Shown piece by piece: positions 51,502-60,929 of a stretch of DNA of 64,000 nucleotides. The number at the start of each line of letters is the position of its first letter. Position 1 is the first letter of the stretch. The translations under genes were made by a program, and so were the position numbers. The stretch covers positions 62,001 through 126,000 of the forward strand of contig NZ_JAHQZR010000004.1 of the NCBI RefSeq assembly GCF_019049105.1, given 5' to 3'. This DNA comes from Leucobacter chinensis (GTDB taxonomy: Bacteria; Actinomycetota; Actinomycetes; Actinomycetales; Microbacteriaceae). The notes beneath the pieces are model-generated. The model was not told the origin of the DNA. It worked only from the letters and a program-made list of their open reading frames with translations, and did not search any database.

Positions 51502-51900
51502 CTAGGAGTTCACTCCGAGATCGCGCTTGATCTTCGTAGTCGAGATGCCCTCGGTGCGATCGAGGTACATGACGTCGCAGTAGTCGGTGAGAATCTCGAA
51601 GCGGGGGTCGCCCTCCCAGTCGCCACCCATGACGACCATGTCGATCTCGTACTTTTGCACGTCGTTGATCTTCTGATCCCATGCGTCTTCGGGAATCACA
51701 AGGTCGACGTAGCGCACTGCCTCGAGCATTGCCTTGCGCGTTTCGAAGTCGTGGTAGGTGCGCTTGCCCTTGCCTTCATTGAACTCTTCGGTTGAGAGGG
51801 CCACGACCAGGTAGTCGCCCTGAGCTTTTGCGCGCTGCAGCAGCCTGATGTGACCCCAGTGCAGTAGATCGTAGGTGCCGTAGGTGAGAACTCGTTTCAT
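51502..51900 (-). CDS. Glycerol-3-phosphate cytidylyltransferase-like protein (TagD type)
   Basis: A 132-residue nucleotidyltransferase. The HxGH motif is DLLHWGHIRLL (His14, His17), and the C-terminal signature RTEGISTTKIKRDL is present. The reaction is CTP plus glycerol 3-phosphate to CDP-glycerol, a precursor of teichoic acids or other glycerophosphate polymers. The start at MKRVLTYGTYD matches the family length. No tag operon is adjacent. Confidence 0.9.
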   Translation of the reverse strand: MKRVLTYGTYDLLHWGHIRLLQRAKAQGDYLVVALSTEEFNEGKGKRTYHDFETRKAMLEAVRYVDLVIPEDAWDQKINDVQKYEIDMVVMGGDWEGDPRFEILTDYCDVMYLDRTEGISTTKIKRDLGVNS

Positions 51901-51968
51901 GGCCTCTAGTGTAAGCGTTTTCGCTGACAAAACCGGTGAACGGGCAAGAAGTGCCGGGTGAGACCTTG

Positions 51969-52442
51969 CTACTTGAGGCTTTCGAGCAGTTCGGGGGTCA
52001 TCTCGTCACCGTCGATGAGGCGCTCAATGTACTTGCGCAAAATGACGAGCTCGTCGGGGCCGGGGTTAATTTGTGCGGCAATAAAGCGGTCGGTGCGAAT
52101 CATGCGCAGCGCCTCGAGTGCGGGGGTGAGCACGCCCTTCGGGTCGACGCCCTTGCGACCGCTCGACGGGGCCTGGGCCAGGCGCAGCGCCTCCATTGAG
52201 GTGAAGAGCGGCAGCACAAGCTGGCCTTTGGTCGATCGGGTCGTGCGAATACGAATGCCCTGCTTCTTCGAGTTCTTCGGAGCACCGGTCACATCGACGA
52301 AGAGGTAGCCCTCGCGAAGTGTGTTGAGGAAGGCCGCGAGACGGTCATAATTGGGTGCTTCGATGAGCGTCGCGTGCGCGGTTTCGACGGGCTCGTTGAC
52401 GTAGTCGGCCGAGACGTCGTCGGGCAGTTCTGGTGCAGACAT
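51969..52442 (-). CDS. SseB-like protein
   Basis: A 157-residue soluble protein resembling the SseB N-terminal family. It shows the pattern NYDRLAAFLNTLREGYLFV, GQLVLPLFTSMEALRLAQ and ALEALRMIRTDRFIAAQIN. No catalytic motif is visible and the family has no settled role in actinobacteria. It stands alone between TagD and the biotin importer. Confidence 0.75.
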   Translation of the reverse strand: MSAPELPDDVSADYVNEPVETAHATLIEAPNYDRLAAFLNTLREGYLFVDVTGAPKNSKKQGIRIRTTRSTKGQLVLPLFTSMEALRLAQAPSSGRKGVDPKGVLTPALEALRMIRTDRFIAAQINPGPDELVILRKYIERLIDGDEMTPELLESLK

Positions 52443-52495
52443 GGGGTCTAGCTTAGTCGTTGCCGCTGACGTCGTCGAAGTTGTTCACACTGGGG

Positions 52496-53119
52496 CTAAT
52501 CTCGGGCCGCGGGCTCGTCGATTCCGCGGGCCTCGAGCGCCTCGCCGAGCAGCCTCGCGTGCAATACCGAGCGGATCACGAGTGGGGTCGCGTACGCCCG
52601 CAGGTTGCGTTCGAGGCCGCGCGCGCGGGCAGCCGCCCGGGTCTCGTGGGCGATCTCGAAGAGGGTGGGAATGGCCCGCAGCGTGAGAGAAAAGGCGAGG
52701 GCGATGCGCTCGGGGTTAACCCCGAGCGGGGTGAGTGGGGTGAGCGCCCAGGTAATCGTTGCAACCATGTCGTCTGACCGGGTGGTCTGGGTGACGATGG
52801 TGCTCGCGATGATGAGCGCGATGAGGGAACCCACCACCGTGAAAGCCTCTTCGACGCCGCGCTGCCAGGTATTGAAGGCGAACAGGAGCACGGCAACGAT
52901 GGCAAAGCCGCGAATGGTGCGCATGAAGTCAACGAAGAGCAGCCGTGCGACCACGATGAGCGCGATCATGAGCGCGAGGGCAGCTGCCGTGGCCCATGCG
53001 TTGTGAAGCAGCATGAGCGCGACCGCGAGCACGATGAGTGAGAGCAGCTTCGCCCCGGGGCGCATGCGGTGCAGCGGCGAGGTTCCGGGGTGGTAAACGC
53101 CGATGGGGCTCCAGGTCAC
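52496..53119 (-). CDS. bioN: Biotin ECF importer, membrane component T
   Basis: A 207-residue T component with about five membrane helices. The family motif GVYHPGTSPLHRMRPGAKLLSL opens the protein, and the coupling helices carry ETRAAARARGLERNLRAY (the Ala-Arg-Gly signature). It links the ATPase to the substrate protein. The ATG overlaps the BioM stop by 4 bases (53116-53119). Together with BioM and BioY it forms a complete BioMNY transporter. Confidence 0.9.
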   Translation of the reverse strand: MTWSPIGVYHPGTSPLHRMRPGAKLLSLIVLAVALMLLHNAWATAAALALMIALIVVARLLFVDFMRTIRGFAIVAVLLFAFNTWQRGVEEAFTVVGSLIALIIASTIVTQTTRSDDMVATITWALTPLTPLGVNPERIALAFSLTLRAIPTLFEIAHETRAAARARGLERNLRAYATPLVIRSVLHARLLGEALEARGIDEPAARD

Positions 53120-53820
53120 GACTCTGCCTCGTCGATGCTCGCGCGGTAGAAATCAATTGCCTCGGCCGGGGCGCCGTCGAAAGCGACCCTGCCCGAATCA
53201 ATGACGAGGGTGCGCTCGCAGCGCGCCGCGAGTTCGAGCTCGTGGGTGGCGACGATGACCTGCTGGTCGAGGTTCATGAGGCGGTTGCCGATGAGCCTGC
53301 TGTTGCGCAGATCAAGCAAGGTTGTGGGTTCGTCTGCGACGAGAACTTTTGGGCCTGACGCGAGTACGCTCGCGAGTGCGAGCAGCTGCTGCTGGCCGCC
53401 AGAGAGGGTGTGTACGCTCTGTTCTTCGCGACCGGAAAGGCCGTAATCGTCGAGCACTCGCGAGACCGCTGCGGCGCGCTCGGCCTTGCGCGGGATGACC
53501 CGCTTGAGTGAGAGGGCGATGTCTTCGGCGACGGTTGGCATGACGATCTGTGCGCGGGGGTCGGTAAACATGAACCCCACGCGGCTGCGCACCGCACGGC
53601 CATCGGCCACGGTTTCGAAGGTTCCCTCGTTGGTGGTGAGCGTCACGGTTCCGCTCGTGGGCATCACGAGTCCGTTGATGAGGCGCGCGATGGTCGACTT
53701 GCCTGAGCCGTTGGCTCCGATGAGTGAGACTCGCTGCTCGCTGAGTGTGAGTGACAACGGGTGCACGATGACTTTTTCATCACCATGCACCCGCACCGTC
53801 ACGTTGTCGAACGTAATCAC
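53116..53820 (-). CDS. bioM: Biotin ECF importer, ATPase component
   Basis: A 234-residue ECF-type ATPase. Walker A GANGSGKSTIARLING, Q-loop MFTDPRAQIVMPTVAED, signature TLSGGQQQLLALASVLASGP, Walker B VLVADEPTTLLDL and H-loop VIVATHELELAA are all present. It has one gene only, consistent with BioM in group I ECF systems. It lies 9 bases after the BioY gene. Confidence 0.92.
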   Translation of the reverse strand: MITFDNVTVRVHGDEKVIVHPLSLTLSEQRVSLIGANGSGKSTIARLINGLVMPTSGTVTLTTNEGTFETVADGRAVRSRVGFMFTDPRAQIVMPTVAEDIALSLKRVIPRKAERAAAVSRVLDDYGLSGREEQSVHTLSGGQQQLLALASVLASGPKVLVADEPTTLLDLRNSRLIGNRLMNLDQQVIVATHELELAARCERTLVIDSGRVAFDGAPAEAIDFYRASIDEAES

Positions 53821-53829
53821 GCGGTAAGG

Positions 53830-54501
53830 CTACTCGGTTTCGGCCGTTGCGCGGGTCGCCTTTGCGGCGCGGGGAGTGCGCTTGCCCCTCGCGAGGTCTG
53901 GGAAGGCGCGCAGAACCGCGGTCGCGACGAAGGCGGCGAGCACGGTTTTGATGATGTCGCCGGGGGTGAAGGTGAGGTTCAGCATGAATGCTTCGGGAAC
54001 CGTCATGCCTGCTCGCCACGCGAGGCCAGCGATGCCGAGCGGGTACATGAAGACGATGTTGGCGATCATGCCAGAGGCTGTGATCCACGCGACCTGCGCG
54101 GCAACCTTCTTCTGCGAGAAGCGGTGCACGAGGTAGCCCGTGAGCGCCGCTGCAAAGGGCATCGCGACGAGGTAGCCGGCCGATGCGCCGGCGAAGGGTG
54201 CGAGACCGGCAGAACCGTTGGCAAACACGGGAATGCCGATAGCGCCGACCATGAGGTAGAGCAGTACGGTGAGGAAGCCGCGCTTTGCGCCGAGAACGGC
54301 GCCCGCGAGCAGTACGCCGAAGGTCTGCAGGGTGATGGGTACGAGGCCGCCGATGGTGATGGCCGGCAGAATTGCGCACACCGAGATGAGCGCCGCGAAG
54401 GTCGCGATGAGAGCGATGTCGGCGGTTGTGGTGGCGCCTTTTCGTGCGGCAGCTCGTGCGCTGGTGGGCGACGGGTTGCTACCCGCTTCACTGTGGGTCA
54501 T
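53830..54501 (-). CDS. bioY: Biotin transporter substrate-binding protein BioY
   Basis: A 223-residue S component with six hydrophobic helices. The family signature is present: PAITIGGLVPITLQTFGVLLAG, LYLMVGAIGIPVFANG, GPFAGASAGYLVAMP-like GLAPFAGASAGYLVAMPFAA, and FTPGDIIKTVLAAFVAT. The start MTHSEAGS replaces a longer upstream frame. It is the first gene of bioY-bioM-bioN. No BirA or BioQ binding site could be identified with confidence upstream. Confidence 0.92.
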   Translation of the reverse strand: MTHSEAGSNPSPTSARAAARKGATTTADIALIATFAALISVCAILPAITIGGLVPITLQTFGVLLAGAVLGAKRGFLTVLLYLMVGAIGIPVFANGSAGLAPFAGASAGYLVAMPFAAALTGYLVHRFSQKKVAAQVAWITASGMIANIVFMYPLGIAGLAWRAGMTVPEAFMLNLTFTPGDIIKTVLAAFVATAVLRAFPDLARGKRTPRAAKATRATAETE

Positions 54502-54582
54502 GAGTTCTCCATTGCTGTTGGCGAAGAGCAGGGCCGGGTGGGCGCCTGTCACAAGAGTACAGATTATGCGAGATCGCCCCAC

Positions 54583-54690
54583 ACATATATGTATCTTTCG
54601 TTAACGGTTTTCTGGAAATTGATGTGGGAAGTGCACTAAGGTGGCGGCGAAACCCGACAACATATACGATTTATCTGGAGTGTGACACAC
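54583..54690. promoter_or_regulatory. Symmetrical sites between bioY and the hydratase gene
   Basis: The palindromes ACATATATGT (54583-54592) and GTGTG-A-CACAC (54680-54690) lie in this 225-base divergent gap. They are possible operators. Neither matches a biotin operator that I recognise. Confidence 0.4.
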
Positions 54691-54726
54691 GCCAAACCCC
54701 CGCGAGCAGCATAAAGGAGCGCCGCC

Positions 54727-55512
54727 GTGCTTGACGATAAGACCATTGAAGCAATTGCCGATGAACTCGCCGAGGCTGATCGAAGCCGGGAGGTGGTTCC
54801 GCTGCTCACTTCGCGTTATGCGGGCATGACGATTGAAGATTCGTATGCGATTCAGAAGTGCTGGTCTGATCGCCGCATCGCTGAGGGAGCCAGGCTCGTG
54901 GGTCACAAAATTGGCCTCACGTCAAAAGTTATGCAGGTGGCAACGGGCATCACCGAACCCGACTACGGCGTGATCCACGACGATATGGTCTTTGAATCGG
55001 GCGCTGTGCTGCCCTTCGACCGCTTCTCGAATGTTCGCATCGAGGTTGAACTCGCATTCGTGCTTGGCGAGCGGCTTGAAGGGCCGAACGTCACGATCTT
55101 CGACGTGCTCAACGCAACCGACTACGTCGTTCCCGCTCTCGAGGTGCTCAACTCGCACATTGAGATGCAAGGGCGCACGATCGTCGACACGATCAGTGAT
55201 AACGCCGCGATGGGAGCCATGGTGCTCGGCGGCCGTCCCGTGAAAGTTGATGCCCATGACCTGCGCTGGGCCGCGGCACTCCTGTATCGCAACGAAACGA
55301 TTGAAGAATCTGGTGTCGCTGGGGCGGTGCTCGGCCACCCGGCCATGGGCGTCGCCTGGCTTGCGAACAAGCTTGCCCACCACGGCCAGTCGCTTGAGGC
55401 GGGCGAGATCATTCTTGCGGGCTCCTTCACGCGGCCCATGTGGGTTGAGCGCGGTGATACGGTGCACGCCGATTACGGTGAGCTGGGGTCGATCACCTGC
55501 CGTTTCGAATGA
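54727..55512 (+). CDS. 2-oxo-hept-4-ene-1,7-dioate hydratase-like protein (HpaH family)
   Basis: A 261-residue fumarylacetoacetase-fold enzyme. The family blocks are EDSYAIQKCWSDRRIAEGAR, GHKIGLTSKVMQVATGITEP, RIEVELAFVLGERLEG with metal ligands, and NAAMGAMVLGGRPV. HpaH adds water in 4-hydroxyphenylacetate breakdown, and related hydratases act in other meta-cleavage pathways. The GTG start follows AAAGGAG. No other ring-cleavage gene is near, so the substrate is uncertain. Confidence 0.85.
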   Translation: MLDDKTIEAIADELAEADRSREVVPLLTSRYAGMTIEDSYAIQKCWSDRRIAEGARLVGHKIGLTSKVMQVATGITEPDYGVIHDDMVFESGAVLPFDRFSNVRIEVELAFVLGERLEGPNVTIFDVLNATDYVVPALEVLNSHIEMQGRTIVDTISDNAAMGAMVLGGRPVKVDAHDLRWAAALLYRNETIEESGVAGAVLGHPAMGVAWLANKLAHHGQSLEAGEIILAGSFTRPMWVERGDTVHADYGELGSITCRFE

Positions 55513-55607
55513 GGCGACCTCGGTGAGGCGAGTGGAAATGGCGACAGACCTGGCCAAACTGCGCGATAATCCTCGGCTGAAGCGTAGTGAGGCGGTAGGA
55601 TTCCCCC

Positions 55608-57314
55608 ATGAGTGAAACCGCACGAGCGCAGACAGCTATTGACGCGATTGCAGAGCAGTGGGTTGAAACCCTCGTCGAGCACGACCCGACGACCGGCACC
55701 TACATCGGTCGTTGGGAGGCCGATGCCTTTCTGCCTGACTATTCACCCGAGGGCGCCGCAGCGTTTCTTGACGCACAGCGCGAAACCCTCTCGGCGCTCA
55801 GAGCTGAGCAGCCGGTAGACGCGGTCGATCGCGTCACGAAGGCCGACCTCAGCGCCGAGCTTGAACTCTCAATCGCCGAGGGTGAGGCGGGCGAACACCT
55901 GCGCGACCTCAACGTGATCGAGTCACCGTCGCAAGGCATTCGCGACATTTTCGACCTCATGGCCACCGAAACCCCAGAGCAGTGGGAAGCGGTTCGCGAG
56001 CGTCTCAGGGCGATTCCCGAGGCGCTCGCCGGTTACCAGGAGACGCTGCGCGAGGGCGTGCGGCAGGAGCAGGTCGCAGCGATCCGCCAGGTGACCGAGG
56101 TCGCCGCCCAGGCCCATCGCACCGCGGGAACGGGGCTCGAGGCGGGCGAGGGCTTCTTCGCGCAGTTCGTGACGAAGCAGCCAAAGGGGCTCGCTGACGA
56201 CCTGCAGGTCGAGCTCGGCGAGGCCGCCTGCGCCGCGTCGGCCGCCTACATGCAGTTCGCCGAGTTTCTCGAGACCGAGATTGCGCCGAAAGCGCCGAGC
56301 GAAGACGCCTTCGGGCGGGAACGCTACGAACGCGCCTCAGAGGGCTTCCTGGGCGCCCGCGTCGATCTCGACGAGACCTACGAGTGGGGCATCGAAGAGC
56401 TTGCCCGCATGCGCGATGAGCAGGAGCGGATCGCCGCCGAGATTCTCGGAACAAGCGTGCACCCCGGCATCGTGCAGGAGGCCATCGCGCACCTCGAACA
56501 GGACGCCCAGCGCAAGCTGCACGGCACCGACGCCCTCAAAGCGTGGATGCAAGAGACGAGCGACCGCGCCGTGCGCGAGCTCGGCGAGACCCAGTTCGAC
56601 ATTCCCGAAGAGATTCGCACCCTCGAGTGCATGATCGCGCCCACGCAAGAGGGTGGCATTTACTACACCGGCCCGAGCGACGACTTCTCGCGGCCGGGGC
56701 GCATGTGGTGGTCGGTTCCGCAGGGCGTGACCGAGTTTGATACCTGGCGCGAGCTCACGACCGTGTACCACGAGGGCGTTCCCGGGCACCACTTGCAGAT
56801 CGGTCAGGCCGTCGTCAACCGCGGCACCCTGAACGAGTGGCGCCGCCAGCTCGCGGGCACCTCGGGCCATGCCGAGGGCTGGGCGCTCTACGCCGAGCGC
56901 CTCATGGAAGAGCTCGGTTACCTCGATGACCCCGCCGACCGCTTCGGCATGCTCGACGGCCAGCGCATGCGCGCGGCCCGCGTCGTGCTCGACATCGGCG
57001 TGCACCTCGGCAAGCAGCGCCCCGACGGCGGCGGAGTGTGGGATGGCGATTACGCCTTCTCGTTCATGCGCGACAACGTCAACATGAACGACGGCTTCGT
57101 GCGCTTCGAAGTGCTGCGCTACCTCGGCTGGGGCGGCCAGGCGCCGTCATACAAGGTCGGTCAGCGCATCTGGGAAGAGCTGCGTGACGAGGCCCGCACC
57201 CGTGCCGAACGCTCGGGCCGCGACTTTGACGTGCGCGACTTTCACCGCGACGCGCTCGCCCTCGGCGGCGTGCGCCTCGACACCCTGCAGCAGGCGCTTC
57301 GCGGGGAGCTCTAG
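55608..57314 (+). CDS. DUF885-family metallopeptidase-like protein
   Basis: A 568-residue protein of the DUF885 family. Most of it is helical; the zinc-peptidase motif HEGVPGH lies at His388-Glu389 and His394 in TTVYHEGVPGHHLQIG, followed by the conserved GTSGHAEGWALYAERLM. GGIYYTGPSDDFSRPGRMWW is another family block. There is no signal peptide. It probably cleaves small peptides in the cytoplasm. A YchJ-like gene follows two bases later. Confidence 0.87.
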   Translation: MSETARAQTAIDAIAEQWVETLVEHDPTTGTYIGRWEADAFLPDYSPEGAAAFLDAQRETLSALRAEQPVDAVDRVTKADLSAELELSIAEGEAGEHLRDLNVIESPSQGIRDIFDLMATETPEQWEAVRERLRAIPEALAGYQETLREGVRQEQVAAIRQVTEVAAQAHRTAGTGLEAGEGFFAQFVTKQPKGLADDLQVELGEAACAASAAYMQFAEFLETEIAPKAPSEDAFGRERYERASEGFLGARVDLDETYEWGIEELARMRDEQERIAAEILGTSVHPGIVQEAIAHLEQDAQRKLHGTDALKAWMQETSDRAVRELGETQFDIPEEIRTLECMIAPTQEGGIYYTGPSDDFSRPGRMWWSVPQGVTEFDTWRELTTVYHEGVPGHHLQIGQAVVNRGTLNEWRRQLAGTSGHAEGWALYAERLMEELGYLDDPADRFGMLDGQRMRAARVVLDIGVHLGKQRPDGGGVWDGDYAFSFMRDNVNMNDGFVRFEVLRYLGWGGQAPSYKVGQRIWEELRDEARTRAERSGRDFDVRDFHRDALALGGVRLDTLQQALRGEL

Positions 57315-57316
57315 CG

Positions 57317-57748
57317 GTGACCCGGTGCCCCTGCGGCAGCGGATCACCCTACAGCTCGTGCTGCGAACCCATTCACGGCGGATCGCCCGCTCCCACCGCC
57401 GAGCGCCTGATGCGCTCGCGCTATAGCGCCTTCACGCTCGGCCTCGTCGACTACCTGCTCCATTCGTGGCACCCCGACACGGTGCCCGACGACTTCGGCG
57501 CCGATGACGTGCGCCTCGAGGAGGGCTACCGCTGGGTGCGCCTCGCGGTCGAGCAGACCGAGGCTGGCGGCCCCTTCGACACCGAGGGCTACGTGACCTT
57601 CACCGCGGTCGCTCGGGGCCCCGAGGGCCGCATCGCGCAGCGCGAGCGCAGCCGTTTCGTGCGCCTGCCGGCGGCGGCTGCCGGTGCTGCCGGTGGCGTC
57701 ACCGCGCGCCGCTGGGTCTACGTCGACGGGCAACAGCTCGAAGCGTAA
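57317..57748 (+). CDS. YchJ-family protein with SEC-C-like zinc motif
   Basis: A 143-residue protein. The N-terminal zinc motif CPCGSGSPYSSCCEPIHGG (C-x-C-x8-CC) matches SEC-C/YchJ, and SRYSAFTLGLVDYLLHSWHP is the second conserved block of the UPF0225 family. The function is not established. It is nearly contiguous with the DUF885 gene and probably co-transcribed. Hairpin copy 3 lies 36 bases after its stop. Confidence 0.88.
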   Translation: MTRCPCGSGSPYSSCCEPIHGGSPAPTAERLMRSRYSAFTLGLVDYLLHSWHPDTVPDDFGADDVRLEEGYRWVRLAVEQTEAGGPFDTEGYVTFTAVARGPEGRIAQRERSRFVRLPAAAAGAAGGVTARRWVYVDGQQLEA

Positions 57749-58156
57749 TGTGCCGTTTTGCGTGCGCCTGGCGGTTTTTCTCGTTACCTGACGAAAAGCA
57801 GGGTGTTCACCGCCCAAACACCCTGCTTTTCGTCAAGTAAAGGCGGCTCTGCCTCTCATCCTGTGTAGGGAAGGGCAGAGCGGGATTTGTTGTGTGGGGT
57901 GTTGCTTCGGCTCTCAAAGCTCATCGTGAGCGAGCCGGGTGCGGTGTCGCATTTTGTCTAGGGTAGCCACACCCTTCGTTACCAAGGTGTTATTTAAGCA
58001 GTGTGTTGTCTTACTAAACATCTGTATACTGCTGTCAAGCATTCGGTGCGTCAAGCCTTGTTTTGGTGCAACGCTGCTTAGTGACAACGGTGTTACCTAA
58101 CGTGGGCAGCGCCTCAACACATAGGGTCATCAGCTTCGGCTGGTGTGGAGGAAACA
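57749..58156. other. Intergenic region upstream of the peptide importer
   Basis: No gene was seen. It contains hairpin copy 3, then a region of falling GC content. GGTGTTATTTAA (57986-57997) and GGTGTTACCTAA (58089-58100) are direct repeats around a possible promoter with -10 box TATACT near 58025. They may be regulator sites for the importer operon. Confidence 0.55.
57784..57840. repeat. Repeated hairpin element, copy 3
   Basis: Arms of 24 bases (57784-57807 and 57817-57840) pair except for one C/A mismatch. The right arm is identical in its core to copies 1 and 2. The flank GCGGTTTTTC is shared with copy 2. Confidence 0.85.
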
Positions 58157-59839
58157 ATGAAGTTACGTACCGGTTTGAGCGCCGTTGCAGTGACGCTTGT
58201 TGCGTCGCTTGCAATGACGGCTTGTGCGCAGTCTCAGCGTGATTCGCAACATAGCGGTGGGGCTGACGCAGCGAATGCAGATGCAGTCTTTACTTTTGGC
58301 ATGGCGGGCTCGCCAAAAATGTTTGATCCCTTTTATGCCTCTGACGGCGAGACCTTTCGCGTCACAGATGCAATGTACGAGGGGCTCCTCAGTGTGAAGC
58401 CAGGCTCGGTCGAGGTCGAAGCGGGCTTGGCCACAGAGTGGGAATCTCGGGAGTCTGGAACCCAGTGGGACTTTACACTTCGTGATGGAGTCACGTTCCA
58501 TGACGGAACAGCGTTTACCGCAGAGGCGGTATGTGCAAACTTTGAGCGCTGGTTTCAGCAGACCGGAGTGAATCAAAGCTCGGGGGTTAGCTACTCCTGG
58601 ATCAATGACTTTGGTGGGTTCGCCGACCAAAAAGATGTGCCAACGCTATACGAGGGTTGCGACGTAACCGATGAACTTAAAATGACGTTGCGGCTGACTC
58701 GTGCGTCATCGCACATGCCTGACGTACTGGCGTACTCTTCTTTCGCTTTTTCAAGCCCGGAAGCGCTTGAAAAATATGATGCAGATGCGGTTGAAGCAGA
58801 CGGTGATGGGTTCTCGTGGCCTGAATACGCGACGGCGCACCCTACAGGCACCGGCCCGTTCGTGTTCGATTCTTATGACACCGCAAATGGTGTTGTGACG
58901 CTCACTCGAAATGACGACTACTGGGGTGAGAAGGCTGGCGTCGCAAAGCTGGTGTTTAAGGTGATCCCTGGCGAGGGAGAGCGTCGACAGGAACTCGAGT
59001 CAGGCAGCATCGATGGGTATGATCTCCCGAACCCGGTTGACTGGGCCGACCTTGAAGCGCAGGGGCATCAGGTCCTTATTCGAGACGCGTTCAACATCAT
59101 GTTCCTAGCCTTGAATGCTCAAGAAAACGATGCGCTTCTCGATCTGCGCGTGCGTCAAGCCCTCTTGTATGCAATTAACCGTGAGCAGCTTGTTGAGACT
59201 CAGCTTCCTGAAGGCGCTTATGTTGCAAGTCAGCTCCTGCCCAAGACGATTACGGGATACAACCCTGACCTTGAGCCTTACCCCTATGACACCGCAAAAG
59301 CGCAAGCACTGCTGAAAGAAGCAGGGCACGAGGGCCTTGAAATTGAGCTGTGGTACCCGACAGAGGTTTCGCGCCCGTATATGCCAGACCCATCACGCGT
59401 TTTCGAGGCGATTCGCAGCGATTGGGAAGCGGCCGGGATCAAGGTTGTGCCAGTAAGCCACCCCTGGAACGGTGGGTACATTGATGGCGTCTACGCAAAT
59501 AAGGCTCCGGCATTCTTGCTTGGTGGCACGGGACACTACGATTCGCCAGATCCGTTCATGGGTGCATACTTTGGCAACTCTGAGACCTTCTTCCAGACCG
59601 GCCTCCTCGGGTTTGGCGACCAGCTCGCCGCAGATGTGCGTGGTGCAGATGAAGAAGGCGACCCTGCGACTCGTGAAAAGAAGTATCAGGAAATTGAGCG
59701 CCAGCTTATGCAGGAATACCTGCCGATGTTGCCTCTTGCGCACACGCCTCCCGCCCTCGTCGTCGGAGAGCATGTGCAGGGGATCATTCCAAGTCCCGTC
59801 ACGCACGAGGACTTCTCGAAGATCACGATAACTCGGTAA
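58157..59839 (+). CDS. Peptide/nickel-type ABC transporter, lipoprotein binding subunit
   Basis: A 560-residue SBP_bac_5 receptor. The signal peptide ends in the lipobox MTAC, so Cys is lipidated. Family blocks: AMYEGLLSVKPGSVEVEAGL, ATEWESRESGTQWDFTLRDG, VTFHDGTAFTAEAV, and GTGPFVFDSYD near residue 235. It should bind oligopeptides or similar cargo. The start is the second Met, MKLRTGLS, four codons into the frame, after GGAGG. Codon use is clearly poorer in G/C at third positions than in upstream genes. Confidence 0.9.
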   Translation: MKLRTGLSAVAVTLVASLAMTACAQSQRDSQHSGGADAANADAVFTFGMAGSPKMFDPFYASDGETFRVTDAMYEGLLSVKPGSVEVEAGLATEWESRESGTQWDFTLRDGVTFHDGTAFTAEAVCANFERWFQQTGVNQSSGVSYSWINDFGGFADQKDVPTLYEGCDVTDELKMTLRLTRASSHMPDVLAYSSFAFSSPEALEKYDADAVEADGDGFSWPEYATAHPTGTGPFVFDSYDTANGVVTLTRNDDYWGEKAGVAKLVFKVIPGEGERRQELESGSIDGYDLPNPVDWADLEAQGHQVLIRDAFNIMFLALNAQENDALLDLRVRQALLYAINREQLVETQLPEGAYVASQLLPKTITGYNPDLEPYPYDTAKAQALLKEAGHEGLEIELWYPTEVSRPYMPDPSRVFEAIRSDWEAAGIKVVPVSHPWNGGYIDGVYANKAPAFLLGGTGHYDSPDPFMGAYFGNSETFFQTGLLGFGDQLAADVRGADEEGDPATREKKYQEIERQLMQEYLPMLPLAHTPPALVVGEHVQGIIPSPVTHEDFSKITITR

Positions 59840-59910
59840 ATGGCTGATCGGCTGGCCGTTGCTCTCTTGCGCGGCCAGCCGAGATCCACTCCTATTGCAA
59901 GGAAAAACCA

Positions 59911-60921
59911 GTGGTTGATTTTCTCGTGAAGCGCCTTTCTCAGGCGCTGATAACACTTTTCGCGCTGAGCATTGTGCTCTTTGCTTGGCTGCGGTCGCTC
60001 CCGGGAGGGCCCGTTTCGGCGCTTGTCGGTGAGAATGCTTCGGTCGAGGAGCGTCAAGAGATGGAACGCATTCTTGGCCTCCAAGACCCCCTCATTGTGC
60101 AGTACTGGCGGTTCTTGACGCGTGCCGTACAAGGGCAGTTCGGTAAGTCAACAGGCGTGCAGAGCGGGCAAGATTCAATGTCGCTCTTTCTTGAGCGCTT
60201 TCCTGCCACTCTCGAGTTGGGTTTCGTTGCCCTCATCATCGCACTGCTCATCGGCATACCGCTTGGGTATATCGCTGCGAAGCGTAGCGGGAGTCTGCTC
60301 GACACCGGATCAATCATGGTGTCGCTCGTGGGTGTTGCCGTTCCGGTCTTCTTTTTGGCGTTCTTACTGAAATATATTTTTGCGATCAAGCTGGGCGTTC
60401 TTCCTGTCTCGGGCCGACAATCTGTCGGTATCGATAGCACGACAATTACTGGATTTGTTGTTCTTGACGGCGTGATGACGAGGGAATGGGACGCGGTGCT
60501 CGACGGTTTGAAGCACCTTGTTTTGCCAGCGATTGCCCTCTCATCGATACCAATGGCAGTGATTTTTCGCATCACGAGGGCCTCGGTCATTTCGGTGATG
60601 GACGAAGACTATGTACGCACTGCTGAAGCGAAAGGTCTCACACCCCGGGTGATCCGTGGTCGTCACGTTCTGCGTAACGGGCTTATTCCCGTAATAACCG
60701 TTACCGGCTTACAGGTTGGGGTGCTTCTCGGTGGCGCGGTGCTCACTGAGAAGGTCTTTACTTTTAGGGGAGTCGGTCATGCACTTGCTCAAGGGTTTGA
60801 GACGCGTGATTATGCAGTGTTGCAGGTGCTCATTCTGATGTCGGCACTGGTCTACATCGTTGTGAATCTCATCGTCGATATGGCGTACGGGGCAATTGAC
60901 CCACGCGCAAGGGTGAGTTGA
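59911..60921 (+). CDS. Peptide/nickel-type ABC transporter, permease 1 (DppB type)
   Basis: A 336-residue permease with an N-terminal helix (ALITLFALSIVLFAWLRSLPG) and five further hydrophobic segments. SVEERQEMERILGLQDPLIVQYW is the DppB-type periplasmic block, and the EAA loop is DEDYVRTAEAKGLTPRVIRG. The GTG start follows GCAAGGAAAA. It lies 71 bases after the binding protein and overlaps its partner permease region closely. Confidence 0.92.
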   Translation: MVDFLVKRLSQALITLFALSIVLFAWLRSLPGGPVSALVGENASVEERQEMERILGLQDPLIVQYWRFLTRAVQGQFGKSTGVQSGQDSMSLFLERFPATLELGFVALIIALLIGIPLGYIAAKRSGSLLDTGSIMVSLVGVAVPVFFLAFLLKYIFAIKLGVLPVSGRQSVGIDSTTITGFVVLDGVMTREWDAVLDGLKHLVLPAIALSSIPMAVIFRITRASVISVMDEDYVRTAEAKGLTPRVIRGRHVLRNGLIPVITVTGLQVGVLLGGAVLTEKVFTFRGVGHALAQGFETRDYAVLQVLILMSALVYIVVNLIVDMAYGAIDPRARVS

Positions 60922-60929
60922 GGGGTCTT

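Noticed and set aside
53761-54639. 292-codon plus-strand frame over bioY
   Set aside because: It lies opposite the conserved BioY protein, has no ribosome site and a charged, repeat-like composition.
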